Source: Tetradesmus obliquus
Lineage: Eukaryota > Chlorophyta > Chlorophyceae > Sphaeropleales > Scenedesmaceae
NCBI GenBank assembly: GCA_030272155.1
Contig: CP126195.1
Location: forward strand, 496,001 to 560,000
Length of the DNA: 64,000 bases
Direction: 5' to 3'
In this document: positions 42,990-56,200 of the stretch, one piece after another
How positions within the stretch are numbered: position 1 is the stretch's first letter
How the letters are laid out: each line of letters begins with the position of its first letter
Notes under the pieces: model-generated
Databases searched by the model: none
What the model saw: the letters and a program-made list of their open reading frames with translations, nothing else
Told to the model about the DNA's origin: nothing
Translations under genes and position numbers: made by a program

Positions 42990-45900
42990 GCTGCTCGAGC
43001 CTTTCGCACTGCTAGCGGCAAACAGCTGTACACGTCACGTAGCTGCAGAGTAATAAAGGTCACTGGCTTCTAGTAAGTCTCAACGTGCCACGTGGGCAAA
43101 CCCCATGTCACGAACATGCTGCGGTTATGTCATTCGCCAGGTTGCTGACTCCAGTGGGGTTTTGTGCTCGATGGTCAAGTTGAGCTCCAGAGGCAGATGT
43201 TAGTGAAGGGCCTAGTGTTGCCAAATCTGCAAGAATCTGCTCCACAGGGCCAGCTGTCTGACTGCAGCAGACCGAAAACTCCCCACGCACACAACATGGT
43301 TGCCCAGATGTGCAGCAACCACTCCGCTCTATACCTAGTGTGCAGCAATCATGGCGCTGATGTGATCACATAAGCACTTCACGACGCATCATAGACAATC
43401 CTCACCACACAACAGTTCAGCCAGAAGTTCTGGCTGCACAACGCTGCAGTCCTGCAGGACACAGCTGTGCCAGCTGACCCAGTCCGTGCACACACAGCCT
43501 CATGCAGTTCGCAGAGCCTGCAGACCTCACAACATTGCAAAATCAAGCGCAACCACAACCGCGCTTCTGCTACACCAACCACACCCGTACGGTGAGCAAG
43601 TCACTCAAAACAGCCCATGCTCTACGCGCTCAGGATTCAAGTGCAGGCAGTGCTGCAACTGCAGCCGCTGCACCCATGGACAGCAGCTGCCAGTGTGCAC
43701 ACACAAGTGAAGGCCACGACGCCAGACAGAAACCAGTTCGTAAACAGGCCACCAATCCTAGCCTGACCTGGATCTAGTGGTGTAAACAGTCACTCTCTGG
43801 CAGAAGCCACCAGTGCAGGCCAACCCCCTCCCCACCAAGCTTGCCAGCGCGGCACAGCGCCAGATGTTTGATGAATCTGGGATGATTTTGGGAAGAACCT
43901 TCCCCAGCAATGCACAAAACAGCATGCCAGGCCCTGCCACCATCTTGGTGAGAGAATCTCACAAGATCAAGGATTAGAAGCTGGAGCGTGCCTACCACAC
44001 ACAGCAAACCCAAGCTGGGATTTTTTCAAGTGCAGTGCAAGGGCAACGCTGGCTTCCACCACGCATTGCCACACCAGCCGCACCTAGACTGACAAGGAAA
44101 GCGGCACGTCACGCTCACAGCACGAGCGGTGTGGCAGGTAATTCCGCTACACTGCTCCAGTGTTGCACAGACACAGCATGTGCAGCAGACAGGCCGAAAC
44201 CACACGGACAGTGTCGCAATCCTACATGACAGCAATACCTCAAAGCATGCAGCATGTATATATGAAAACATAACACTCGGCAGTAGGTGCTGGAGTTGCA
44301 GCCTGCTCAGCATGCCTGGCAGGCAGCTCCTGAAGTTCTTGGTGTGCACTCTCAACAAGCAGCAGCAGCACCTCACTGACAGTGCATGCACAGCTCCAAC
44401 TATCGACAACCACTCGCCCGTTAAGAGTGCTGGCGACGGGCCAGCTAATACCGCCCGGCCCGCGCAGCAATGTGCTGCCCTGCCCTGCCTGCCTGCTCGC
44501 CTGCAGCGCCAGGCATGCTGCAGCAGCAGCCAACACCACAACGTAATCGGCGCAGACTAACACAAGCACAGTAATCAGCAGAGCTGCATCTACAACACTC
44601 AGCCACATCAAAAATGACTGAGCAGCTGCTACATGCAACAGCACGCAGCATGGCTGATGAGCTGCTGCTGCCCAATACAGCCATGCCATTATCAAACACC
44701 CTCTGCTAGCCCAACAAAGCAGCGGCAGCTGCGCAAACGCAGCGCAGCAAGCCGGCCGGAGTTTGTATGGCAGCATTTGCGCCGCAGCTGCTGTATGGCA
44801 GCTGCTGAATGAGTGATGCATCATGCAAGTGCAGTTGAGTTGCATGTAGAACAGCACACCCCCAAACCACAGATACCCGATTAAACAGACAGCAACAGAC
44901 ACGTCACCGAAAATCGCACACCACAGAAAGCACAGGTTTGGCATGCCAGCTGCAATCAGCAGAAAGCGCTCAACACAGACATGCGCAATCAGCCCAGCCT
45001 GAAGCTTCCACACGCATCTACAAGCATTTGCTGTGGTTGCAAGTAGGCGCTGCGCAGCATGCTACAGCATTGGGCAAGCTGTGACTGCTGCGGCAGCCTG
45101 CAAGCCGCAAAAGCCCCTTCCAATGCATCAGTGCATGGCCAACTGCCATACATACAACACGTGCAAGCAGGAAGCGAGGGTCCAGCAAGAAGCATCGACA
45201 CTAGCGCTGCACGGAATCTCCTCGCAACCACTTTGCGTGCAGCCTGCATCACCTCTGGTTCAAAAAGCTGAACAGCAATTGGTGTTTACAGGCAGGCGAG
45301 GGGGCCGAGCAAGCCACCCACCACTCTCCCAATGTGCATGCTAAAACTCAAACACAACACTCTCACGAGTCCCGCCTCAAAAGTAACCCCCATCTCTCAT
45401 CAAAATGCAAATAAGGCAATGCACATGGCGCTGCTGCCAGACACAGGCACACAGCACCACCCAAGAAGCCACGATACGAGGGAGAGAGATTGAACAAATG
45501 TAACAGAGTAAAAAAGGCTGCGGCACATTTGCAGCTGCTGCTGCTGCCGCCGCCGCCAAAGCTGCATTGTCAACAGGCACAGCAGCAACTGTAGCAGGGC
45601 CAAGAGCCCCTGTCTGGCGCCCCTGACTCTGCTGCTGCCGCTGCTGCTGCCGCTGCCAATGCAGCTCGGAATTCCACTACACAACGCACCTCACAGTACC
45701 CTGCAGCAGCCGCTGTTGCTGCTGCTGTATAAGTTGCATGTTCGGTATAAACACCATACACCTGCTGCGCTGTTGCTGTGAACTGCAGCCCTCTCTGCCT
45801 CACGCTTCGCCTGCTGCTGCAGCTGCCGCTGCCGCTGCCACACACAGCGTATTGCCCCAACCCACAAACACAAGAATTCAACAAATGTAAACAGAATCAA

Positions 45901-46139
45901 CAGGCAACACCACAGGGCCAGCAAACACGGCGCATCAAACAGCACCACACAGTACGTGCCAAGCATACTGCCACACGAACACCACCCCACCCCTGCTGCT
46001 GCTGCTGCTGTCAACCAGAGCTACCCTCTCACACATTACCATGCACACCACCACTGGATGCAAGCCCGCGCCTTGCAGCTGAATTGCTGCAAACACGGCC
46101 CAGCCTGCAGCTGCACACTGCAGCCTACAGGCCAGTCCA
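42990..46139. other. 3.1-kb spacer, no supported gene
   Basis: It holds the ArfGAP promoter on its left and the 3' UTR of the Q-rich gene on its right. The longest frame is a minus-strand one at 44240-45013 with several hydrophobic stretches, but it has Cys/Ala-rich low-complexity composition and no motif, so I do not call it. A short CAG/CTG-rich zone lies at 45530-45850. Confidence 0.4.
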
Positions 46140-49100
46140 TCAATTCATGCGCGCAGCTGCATCACCTAGCCCAGCAGCAGCCCATGCCATGGGCTGTGAA
46201 GACAGTGCTGCCATAGCCTGCATTTGCTGACTGTACAGATCTGCACCAGAGCCAGGCAGGGCCCCCAGCATACCCTGCACCCCCACCGGCAGCGACAGCC
46301 CACCCTGCTGCTGCTGCCGCTGCTGCTGGTCCTGCTGCTGCAGTGACTGCTGCCGCTGCATGGCGACAGCAGCAGCAGCAGCTGCAGCCATAGGGCCGCC
46401 TAAAGGCATGCCCAGCTGCCCGCTCGCCAGCTGCTGCAGCTGCTGCTCCTGCAGCTGTTGCATGGCTGCTTGCTGCATGTCAGGCGGCCAGCCCTGCTGC
46501 TGCTGCTGCTGCTGCATTGCTGCTGCCAGGCCTTGCGGCCAAGCACCGAGTGCCTGCAGCCCCGCTAGGTTCGGCAGCAGCGCAGCAGCAGGGAAGCCCT
46601 GCAACATGGGAAAGCCTGCCATGCCCGGCCCAAACATCCCAGCAGCAGCAGCCTGGGCAGCAGCTGCCGACATGTCCCCGGCAGCAGCAGCAGCTGCTGC
46701 TGCAGCCGCAGCAACTGCCCTGCTGCTGCTTTTGTGGCCGTGTGCATGTGATGCATGGCTCCGACTGCCGTGGTGGCTGTCATGGTGGCCATGTGCCCTG
46801 CTGCTGCCAACATGCTTTGCTGCAGCAGCGTGATGGTGGCTGCCGCCAGCATGCTGCTGCACATGCTGCTGCTGCTGTTGTGGCAGCGGCAGCGCGTGCT
46901 GCTGCTGCTGCTGCTGCGAGGGGTCGCCGCCACTGAGGAGGCTGCTGCTGCCTGGCAGGGAGGAGTAGTGCTGCTTCGTGGTGCTCTTGTGCTGCCACGG
47001 CTCTATCGGGCTCGACAGCAGCACGCGCAGTGAGTGCCGCCAGCACACATCAGCAGCCTCTGACAGCTCATCTGCTGAAGGCGTGCTGCCTGCTGCTGCT
47101 GCTGCTGCTTTGCCGCTGCTGCCACCTGTGGCTTTGCTGTCGTGCCGTAGCTGATCCTGCGCCAGCTGCAGCAGGTGCTGCTGCACGTCCATGCGCACGT
47201 GGTGCGGCAGCTTGCCTGCAGCAGGGAGCAGCACAGGTGGCAATATCAACATTGGCACCCAGTCAGCGACTTAGGTCAAAGCAGCGCAGGCAACAGCTGC
47301 CCAGGCACCAAGTCCACAGCAGAGCAGCAAGCAGTGCCCGGCAGCGTCGCAGGGAAGATACATGCACCAAGACATGCTTGCAATGCTCGTTGACCGTGGC
47401 AGCCTCACAAAAGCGCCCTGCCAACCCACCAATCAGCCCAGCCACCTCCGCCAGCAGCGCCTGCTCCTCTTCCAGAGCCGCTGGAAGAGGCTCAGGGGTC
47501 AGCACAGGCTCATCAGCCGGCAACACCCCGAGACACCCGGCGACAACCCCGCAACACCCTGCAACCCACCAATCAGGCCAGCAACGCCCTGCACAACGCC
47601 GCAATGCCCTGCGACACCCCGCAACACCCTGCAACAGCCCGCGGCACCCCGCCACACCCCGCCACACCCCGCAACCCACCAATCAGCCCAGCCACCTCCG
47701 CCAGCAGCGCCTGCTCCTCTTCCAGCGGCTCAGGGGTCAGCACAGGCTCGTCAGCAAGCTGCATCGACAACAGCAGCTGCTGCGCATCGCAGCACTCGTT
47801 GCCAGCAGGCGCAGTCAGCCCCGTCAGCGCACTGGTCTGCGGCAGGCTCTGCTGCATGCCCTTCTGCTGCGCAGCCGCCATCAGCTGCAGCAGGCTCAGC
47901 TGCTGCAGCATCTGCGCCTGCTGCGTGGCAGCAGCCTGCGTCTGCTGCTGTGCTGCCGCTGCCGCTGCTGCCGCTGCAGCAGCGTCTGCAGGCTGCTGCC
48001 TGCCGTCTGCTGCTGCTGGGGAGAGCTGTGCAAGGTTGGCCAGGGATGGTTGCGAGCCAGGCAACAGCCCCACACTCAACAAAGCAGGTACCCCAGGTAC
48101 CCCAGGTACCCCAGTCCCAGCTTGCTGCTGCAGCAGTGCTGCCTGTGGCGCTGCTGCTGCTGCCGCTGATGCTGCTGCAGCTTGCAGCAACGGGCTTGCA
48201 GCCACTGCTGCAGCAGCTGCTGCTGGCAATGGGCCATGCAAGGGCAGCTCATCCACAGGCAATGCAGCAGCTGCTGCGGGGTCCACAAGCTCCTCTTTTA
48301 GCTGAACTGCTGCTGCTGCAGCTGCTGCAGCTGCTGCTGCCGACCGTGCGACGCCCTGACCTTGCTGCTGCCGCTGCCGTTCAGCTGCTGCGTCTTGCTG
48401 ATCAGCAGGCGGCGCGCCTGCTGCTGCACCCGGGAGTGCAGCAGCGGCAGCGACATCCACAAAAGCAGGCACCAGCTGCTGCTGCTGCTGCTCATGCTGC
48501 CCGGCCTGCCTGCTGCTGGCCTGCTGAGCAAGCTTTGCAGCAACAGCCTCAGGTATGGTGGATGCAGCAGCAGCAGCCCGATCAGCAGCTAACTTGGCTG
48601 CTGCCGCTGCTGCTGTTGCTGCCGCCAGCGCTGCCTCATCAACAGGCGCAGCAGCAGCTGCAGCAGGGTCAAGAGCACCTGCCTGCTGCCCTTGGATCTG
48701 CTGCTGCTGCTGCTGCTGCTCCGGCCACCACACACCAGGACTCACAGCTTCCGCAGCAGCAGCCGCGTGCGAGAACAGCTCGGCGTTCCTGTCACCGACC
48801 CGCGGCGTGCCTTGCTGCTGCTGCTGCTGCTGCTGCTGTTCGGCCAGCTGTGCCAGGCCTGTGCCATGGCTGCCCGGCAGTGTCACGCGTGGCGGTGGCG
48901 GCATCGCGCCAGCACCATCTGCTGACGTCGTGCGTGCCACCTTGTAAGGCTGCGCGCAGCAGGCAAGCACGGCAGCAGCATGAACGTCAAAGGCAGCAAA
49001 GGCATAAAACACAGCAACTGTCCTTTACGCTGCCAGGATACAGCAAGTGACGCGATACATGGCGGGCCTGCAACAGCACACCATCATGCCGACCAGCAAG

Positions 49101-52100
49101 CTGCAACCGTTGTCGTACAGCATGGCTCAAACAACATCGACTGGCCGTGCGATGCCAGCCATCCACAAACACAGGTGCTTTTCCTGTCGCGCCTCACACT
49201 GTTTCTCTGGTCAGTGCCCAGGCTGCCCTCACCTGTATCGAGTCCGTACTGCCGGCCGGCTGCCGCTTGTGCACGCCCCCGGAGCTGCTCCGGCCGTCAG
49301 CACCAGCAGTGCCCTGCATACCTCCCGGCCCGCCCATACCATCAAAAAGCGACAAGTCAGGGGCACCGCCTATGGCCCCATACTGCGAAGCACTCTGCAC
49401 AGGGCCACCGCCGGCGTCCACTGCTGCTGCCGCTGCAGCCGCCGCCGCAGCCGCCTGCAGCTGCGCCGCCGCGCTGTTGGCCTGCGCGGTGATCCAGCTG
49501 CTCGCCTGCGCTGCCATCAGCTGCTGCAGCCACTCAAAGGGGTTGGTGGCTGAGCCAGGCATCAGCACTGGCGGCGCGCCTGCGCCGCCTGCTGCTGCTG
49601 CTGCAGCTGCCGCTGCTGCCTGCTGCAGGAATGGGTTGCCTCCCAGAGCCCCCATTGCGCCCAGAGCTCCCAGCACTCCTGCAGGGCTTGTGGCAGCGGC
49701 AGCAGCAGCAGCAGCAGCAGGCCCGCCAGGCCCACCAGGCAAGCCAGGGAAGCTGGGGAGGCCAGGCAAGCCGAACCCTAGCATGGGGTTGGCAGCAGCA
49801 GCTGCTGCAGCAGCTGCTGCAGCAGCCATAGCTGGGTTGCTGCTGCCAGGCGTGCCATCCGGTTGCATGCCTGCGTAGCCTGCTCCGTTTCCGGCTGGCT
49901 CGCCCTGCCCCATGACACCATACGGGTCTGGCGGCTGCTGCTGTTGCTGCTGCTGCTGCTGTTGTTGCTGCTGTTGACGCTGCTGGTTGTGCTGCTGCTG
50001 TTGGTGCTGCGACTGTTGCTGCTGCGCATCGCTGCTAGGTACCGAGGGTGACCGCGTGCCAGCAGCACCCCCAGATAGCGCATCTAACTGCTGCTGCTGC
50101 TGCTGTTGCTGTAGTTGCTGCTCCTGCTGCTGCTGAGCCTGCTGTTGGACCTGCTGCTGCTGCTGCTGTGCGGTCTGTGGCAGCTGCGGCTGCGGCATCG
50201 GCTGTAGCAGGTTGTGATGCCGCAGCAGCTGGTTCTTGAATGCCTCAAGCCGCTGGAACTGCATCAGCAGGTTCTGCTGCTGCGCCACAATGGCCTTGAA
50301 CTGCTCGTGGAGTGCTGCCATGGGGTTGCCCTGCACACAGACAAAACAATAGGCACGTGAGCAGCGAAAGCTAGGCTTCAGAAGGCAGATATACTTTCTA
50401 TCACACATTGGCACGGAACAAGACACCGGTACACATGATGTTGATTACACACCCTACATCTAAATAGGACGATTCTAAGCATGGTAAAGCATAACTGTTG
50501 TTGCACGTGCTGACACTGGCGCACAGCATGCATCAAAGTGTAGTGCTCTGCCTCCAAACACATGTGCAGCAGCACCTCAGCCTGCACACTGCAAAAGCTA
50601 GGCTTCAGCATGCAGATATAAATTGTATTACACATTGGCACCGAACAAGACACAGGTACACATGACCATCGTGCTGATGCTGCTGTGCCCGGCGCCTCTG
50701 CAGCTCACCGACTGCTGCAGCAGCTGCTCCGACAGCTGCATGCTGAGGCCTGTTGTGTCTGCAGTGTCCTGGTCAAACTTGGTCTCCGAGCCTGGGAAGA
50801 ACACTGGCAGCAGCAGCAGCAGCAGCAAGCACACAGCGATCACATGTTTGAAGTAGTATTCAAGGTTGACTCAGTGTGCATATGGACGTTATGGGGCAAT
50901 GCTATGGCACACCAGGCAGTACATACACACAGACAGCGACAAAACTCTATTCATGACATACACAGGCTCTGTCACGTTCGCGTGCACGGCCTCACACATC
51001 ACGCAAGCCAGGTCAACGCATGGTCAATCCTCCCGCCAGTTGTCACTCACTGCTCATGTCAGGCTGCATCTCCTTGGCTCCAAAGCCGCCAGGGGCCCGC
51101 ATGCCTGGCATCGCCATCCCCGGCATGCCCAAACTCATACTGAGCCCGGGTGGCATGAAGCCAGCAGAGCCTAGCCCAGGCGGCAGCGATGGCGGCAAGC
51201 CCACGCCCTGCTGCTGCCGCTGCTGCTGCTGCTGCTGCTGCTGCTGCAGGTCCAGCTGCTGCAGGCGCTGCTGCGACGCAGACAGCTGCTGCTGCTGCGA
51301 CGTGGCATGCTGCTGCTGCTGCTGGAAGTCCTGCTGTAGGTCCGGGAGGTCTTGGCTGATGCTGCTGGGCACCTGCTGCAGGCTGCAGGAGCGGTTGAGC
51401 GCTGCCTCTACATAGTCTGCTGCTGCATGGCCCTGCCTGCCAAAGGCCTCCCTGCAGGAGCCATGTAAAAAGTTTGCAGGAAGCAGCAGAGGATGCACAA
51501 GACTTGAGGAGTGCACAGGGGAGATGCCCAACAGACAGCTTAGCAGCACTTCTAAACATGGATGTTGCGGCATGCGGGTGAGTGCAAGCGTGACGAGTGT
51601 GACGCAGTATTTGTGTTGGGTGTTGCGGTTGCGAGTACTAGCTGCGTATGCTGTGATGCTGAACTCCACGTGCGAGCTGCACACAAGCGGCATGCTTGCA
51701 GCCTCAGGCAGCGGCTGCTGCTGTGCTGTCCTGCAAGCACTGCACGTGTGACTGCCTGCAATCTTTGCTGGCAGTGCAAAACAGATCCCTCTGCTGTCAA
51801 CGTGTATCCTGACAGCGTAAGCTGCTTGGAAACTCAAAGGCTCGGCTCAGGTGCATGCATGGTGTAGAAGATGGCAGGCCATTACAGCAGCAGCACGATG
51901 CACAGCCAAGCACACAGTGCCCAGCTGCAGAGAGCTCTACAGAGCACCATCTCCGTGGCCATGAGCATCCCTTCTGCTGCAATATGATGGTGTGGCATGC
52001 CCACAGACACTCACCCCCACGGAGGAGCACGGTCAGCAGCACGCCCCGCTGCTGCTACCTCCGCAGGCTCGCTGGCACCACGCCCAGACAGCAGCTGGCC

Positions 52101-52336
52101 CCCGAATACATCTTCGGTGGCGTTCTGAAAGTCCTGCAAATCAAAGGCAACAGGCAGCTGTCAGGCACAGGCTGGTCCCAGGCGCCGGGTGAGAGTGCAT
52201 CGTGCTGGCTGGGCTGCATCACCTGGTAGTCCGGCCAAGATGTGTTGAGCTCATCGATGTTGTCCAAAAACGCCAAATCGCTCTTGTCTGTGAGGGGAGA
52301 GCCAGCACCTCCATTTCCATTGCCTCCCTGGAACAT
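46140..52336 (-). CDS. Q/A/M-rich protein of unknown function, 7 exons, 1390 aa
   Basis: Exons on the minus strand are 52336-52223, 52133-52015, 51451-51051, 50803-50709, 50330-49233, 48949-47680 and 47215-46140; phases agree (4173 nt). The N-terminus is acidic and ordered (DKSDLAFLDNIDELNTSWPD, then DFQNATEDVFGGQ). A likely coiled coil follows (ALHEQFKAIVAQQQNLLMQF, then RLEAFKNQLLRH). Near the end are LADEPVLTPEPL, LLAEVAGLIG, KLPHHVRMDVQQHLLQLAQD and AADVCWRHSLRVLLSS. Everything else is poly-Q, poly-A and Gly/Met/Pro-rich. The composition suggests a transcription co-regulator or condensate-forming nuclear protein, but no named domain is visible. Exon 6 could instead end at a second copy of its donor region (about 47400-47510), also in phase 1. 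Confidence 0.7.
47400..47770 (-). repeat. Duplicated exon 6 end with CCCCGCAACA-type minisatellite between
   Basis: The segment coding for DEPVLTPEPL and EEEQALLAEVAGLIG plus donor occurs at 47676-47760 and again at about 47430-47515. The second copy carries a short insertion. Between them lie imperfect repeats of CACCCCGCAACACCCTGCAA, and each half also carries CCAACCCACCAATCAG. Either donor gives phase 1, so both could be spliced to exon 7. Confidence 0.8.
50366..50665 (-). repeat. Direct duplication inside intron 4 of the Q-rich gene
   Basis: About 72 bases at 50366-50437 recur at 50591-50665 (AGCTAGGCTTCAG...GGTACACATGA) with about a dozen differences. This duplicates intron sequence only. 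Confidence 0.8.
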
Positions 52337-53241
52337 TTCAGTTCGCACGCAGCCGTGCGCGCGATCATTTCACCATATAGACCGATCAAGGACCGCAGGC
52401 GCACGAACAAGTGCCTCTGCGGCCTATGTTGAGCCAAGTTCAAAGCACCTCTCTTCTGCTTGGTGATGTTTGCGATTATAGTGATGTTGCTTGCAATAGT
52501 AAAGCATGATCAGTGTGCAGGTAATAGAATTGGCGTGACTTATGATGCTGGTGCCCAAATTGTGACGTTAGTGTGTATGTAGAGTCCACCACCGCCAAGA
52601 ACAGCTGATAGCTTGTTCCACAGCAACAGCGATTGCAAAATACCAGGTATGTTCACCAAGGTCACAGCTGTTCAGCGATCAGCAAGTTGGCAGTCAAAAA
52701 CCCCACTGCAGTACTTGGTTACAGCACGCATGTCAGCCAGCTGGCCATGTGCCCATGCCTGATGCCCCAGCCTGTGTAGCCTGTGCACAACCTGCCTGGC
52801 AACAAATATGTGAAAGGCATCAAGCTGCCTTTTATAGCGGCAACTTGATCACAAAGGTCACCATGTGATGCCATGCATGTGTGCGGCCGGCCACAGCTGC
52901 GGCGGCAGCCTGAGAATGCTTGCACATGTGCTAATGCATGAGTGTTATATATAGTGCGCACGGACAGACAGCATTCTAGACAGCACCTGCGCCCACCTTG
53001 GCCACTGCAGTTGTTTGACTATTCACAATTCACCTATGCTAGTGTACACATGCTCTTGGATCAATGGAAAAACACAGTCTGACGCTGCGGCAGCACTGCC
53101 CGCCTCGCCGCGCCAGCAGCTGCCTCATGCAGCAGCCTGCTTGGCTGCTGCTGGCGCTGCAGCCGACGCTGGCGCTGGCAGCGTGGCAGATGTTGCCAGG
53201 CAGGCACAAGCAGCGCGCATCTTGCCGCTCCGCCAGCTACC
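52337..53241. promoter_or_regulatory. Spacer: Q-rich gene promoter and dehydrogenase 3' UTR
   Basis: Both genes run on the minus strand. Short repeats of CAGCAGCCTGCTTGGCTGCTGCTGGCG type at 53128-53275 extend out of the dehydrogenase last exon into its 3' UTR. A minus-strand TGTAA lies at 52719-52723. No gene seen. Confidence 0.4.
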
Positions 53242-56200
53242 TCATGCAGCAGCCTGCTTAGCTGCTGCTGGCGCTGGCACTGGTGGTGGCGGCGTGGCAA
53301 ATGTTGCCAGGTAGGCAGCAGCAGCGCGCATCTCGCCGCGCTTCTTATGGCCACTCCACCTCAGCTCAGCTGCCATGAGCTCAGCCACCTGCGGGACAAG
53401 AGAGGACACAATGGCGGCAAGCACAGTATCGAATGTGCATTATGCTGCGGCAGGTGAGTGGCAGAGCTGAGCAGCTATGCATCTCCTTTCACTGTAGCTA
53501 CTCCAACCTCAGCTCAGCTGCCATGAGCTCAGCCACCTGCAAAGCAAAGCAAAAAGAGGGCACACGCACAGCATTGCGTGTGCATATTGCTGCGGCAGGT
53601 GAGTGGCAGAAGTTAGCAATTACGCATCTCGATCCGTTGCTTCCACCTCAGCTCAGCTGCCAGCAGCTCAGCCACCTGCAGGGCGGCAGCAGCATGATAA
53701 GAATAGGCTGATTGTAAGCCACAACTTTCAGCATCGGCACTGTGCCACTCCCTTTATAAAGCAGAAACTACGACTAATATTGCCCCTTATTCAGTGCAAA
53801 GTAGCCCACCCAAACCCTGACGCGGCAGCAGCAAGCACAGCAGCAGCAGCACAGGTGCGAGTGCTGCAGCAGCGTGTTGTTTGCATCGCACTTACTACAC
53901 AAGAAGTGCGTGTCAGTGCGTGCCAGTCCCAGCCAGCGTGTGCAGCTTGCTGCAGGTGATTTATATACGCAACCATCACATATCGATTCTGGCATGCATG
54001 CATGCTTATGCAGCGCCAGCTCACCCGTGGCACTGCTGCTGCTGCCGCCTTTGCGTCCAGGAAAGCCAGCCGGGTGCGCCGCGCCAAAAAGTCCTCCACA
54101 GACATGCAGTACTCATGCCTGCAGCCACAGCAGCAGCAGCAGCAGGTATAAATTATAGCTTACCACAGGTCGACGCAGTGTTTGTGGACTTGAACATGTA
54201 GGTGCAGCACACAACCGGCCAGTAACAGAGGATGGAGTGCACAAGCAAAGCAGACGCTTCACAAGCTGACAGCCACAATATTAACCTTGATGCCGCCAAG
54301 CAGCTCAACCCAGCTTGATCAGTGAACAGCAGAAAGTGCACACGGCGCCAGGCATGTCAGCCCAGCCAACCTCGCTGCTGTTGTAGCAATCACTGCTGTT
54401 TGGTCGGACGATGATCAGCAGCAGCCGCTGCTGCAGCTGCGTTTTCAGCAGTGACAATGCAGGAGAAAAGGATTGAGCAGGGCCCGCCTGACTGCCCACA
54501 CCACTTCGGCGACCAAGTATGGGTGCCCCGGCACCAGCAGCTTGCCCAGCTGCTGCGCGGCTGCCAGCTGTTTAGCTCGAACGGCGTTTGATGGTCAAAC
54601 ATGAAGCAGCGCCCACTTGACTGACCACACCAGGCACCTCATGAACCAACCATCAGCAGAAATCACACACGGCGCCAGGCATGTCTCACGAACCAGCTCG
54701 CTGCTAATGAAGCAATCGCTGCTGTGCAAGCGGCACCCACCTGACTGCCCAGACCACCTCGGCCTCTAGGTAAGGGTGCCCCGGCACCAGCAGCTTGCCC
54801 AGCTGCTGCGCGGCTGCCAGCTGCAGCACGTGCTGCGCCTGATCACCATATGCAGCAGCCAGGTGGCGTGCTGTGGCGCTGCTGCAGGCTGGGCTGCTGG
54901 GCAGCATCTCAGACGCCTGCTGCGCGACCTGCAGAGGATGCAGCAGCAGCAGCAGCAGCACATGCAGCGTGTGAAGAGCGTGTGTGCATAGAGCTGCTAT
55001 GAGCTGTCTACATAGCGGTCGTTGGTATGTAGACATCGACATGCAGCTGCCAGGCGCACATGGCGGCAGCGCAGCAGCTTGCTGAACACCGGCCGTTGCT
55101 GTGTGTGTGATGCTGATGCCAGCATGCTGTTGGCTGCTGCAGGCACACGCCAGCATGCGCCGGTGCCCTGGAACCGCAAACATCCGGCAGCTGATGTAAG
55201 GCACCAGGTATCCCTGCTGCAGCTGTTGCGCCAGCATTAGATACAAAGCCTGTTATTATACTTCACAACGCCCACCTCTGCGTGCTGCGTGTGCTTGTAG
55301 GCCTGGCCTCCCAGCAGCTTCAGGCGCGAGGTGGTGCACTGGTGAGCCACCTGCACCCGCCCAGTGGCCAGCGCGACATCCACGGCATCCTCAGCCATGC
55401 GCCGGTAGGTGGTCCACTTGCCGCCTGCAGCACAATTAAACGTAACAATGTCTTGTAACACAGGCGTATATTGTTTTGGCCAGCGCAGCATCAATGGCGT
55501 CCTCAGCCAAGCACCGGTACGTTGTCTACTTGCCGCCTGCAGGATATAAAATAGGAGAGCATTTTGTTAAGCAGCCATTCAATATGTTGCTGCCAGCGCA
55601 GCATCAACGGCGTCCTCAGCTATGTGCCAGTATGTGGTCCACTTGCCGCCTGCAGCACACCACAGTGGCAGAATGCTTTAGTGAACAGGGTGTAACTGAG
55701 CCTGTTGTTGGCTCTGCCAACTGAGCAATTCACTCCTGTGCTGAACAGAGTATGCAACGTGGCGCAATGGGGTGTCATGTGGTTCAGTTGCAATTCACCC
55801 TCAGCTGATCCCTGCCGCACCAATGTGTGGGGATAAGGCAGTCTGTCAGTTATCTGTCGGTTACTAACAGTTAAAGTCACGACTACTGGCCACTGCACCT
55901 GTGATGGTGATGAGGCCGTTAGGCTCTGTGAAGATGAGGTGGTCCCGCACAATGTTGCCGGTGTTGCCCGCATCCTGTGCTGTGGGGTCAGCCGCCAGGG
56001 GCCGGATGCCACTCCACGTGGACAGCACGTCTGCGTGCCGCACCTGCAGCGGCAATCATCATCATGCATCAGATTAGCAGTTGTGCTGAGTCACAGCATC
56101 GTTGATGCCAGTGGCCCTACGCCCTCAGGGATGACTTAGCTGCCAGGGGCCGGATGCCACTCCACGTGGACAGCACATCAGCGTGGCGCACCTGCAGTGG

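Noticed and set aside
44240-45013. Minus-strand 257-codon frame with hydrophobic stretches that looks like a membrane protein
   Set aside because: Cys/Ala/Leu-rich composition typical of read-through of CTG-rich DNA, no motif and no splice context; more likely a 3' UTR.
49250-49880. Plus-strand frames with collagen-like Gly-Pro repeats
   Set aside because: Antisense to the confidently phased Q-rich exon 5; shadow frames.
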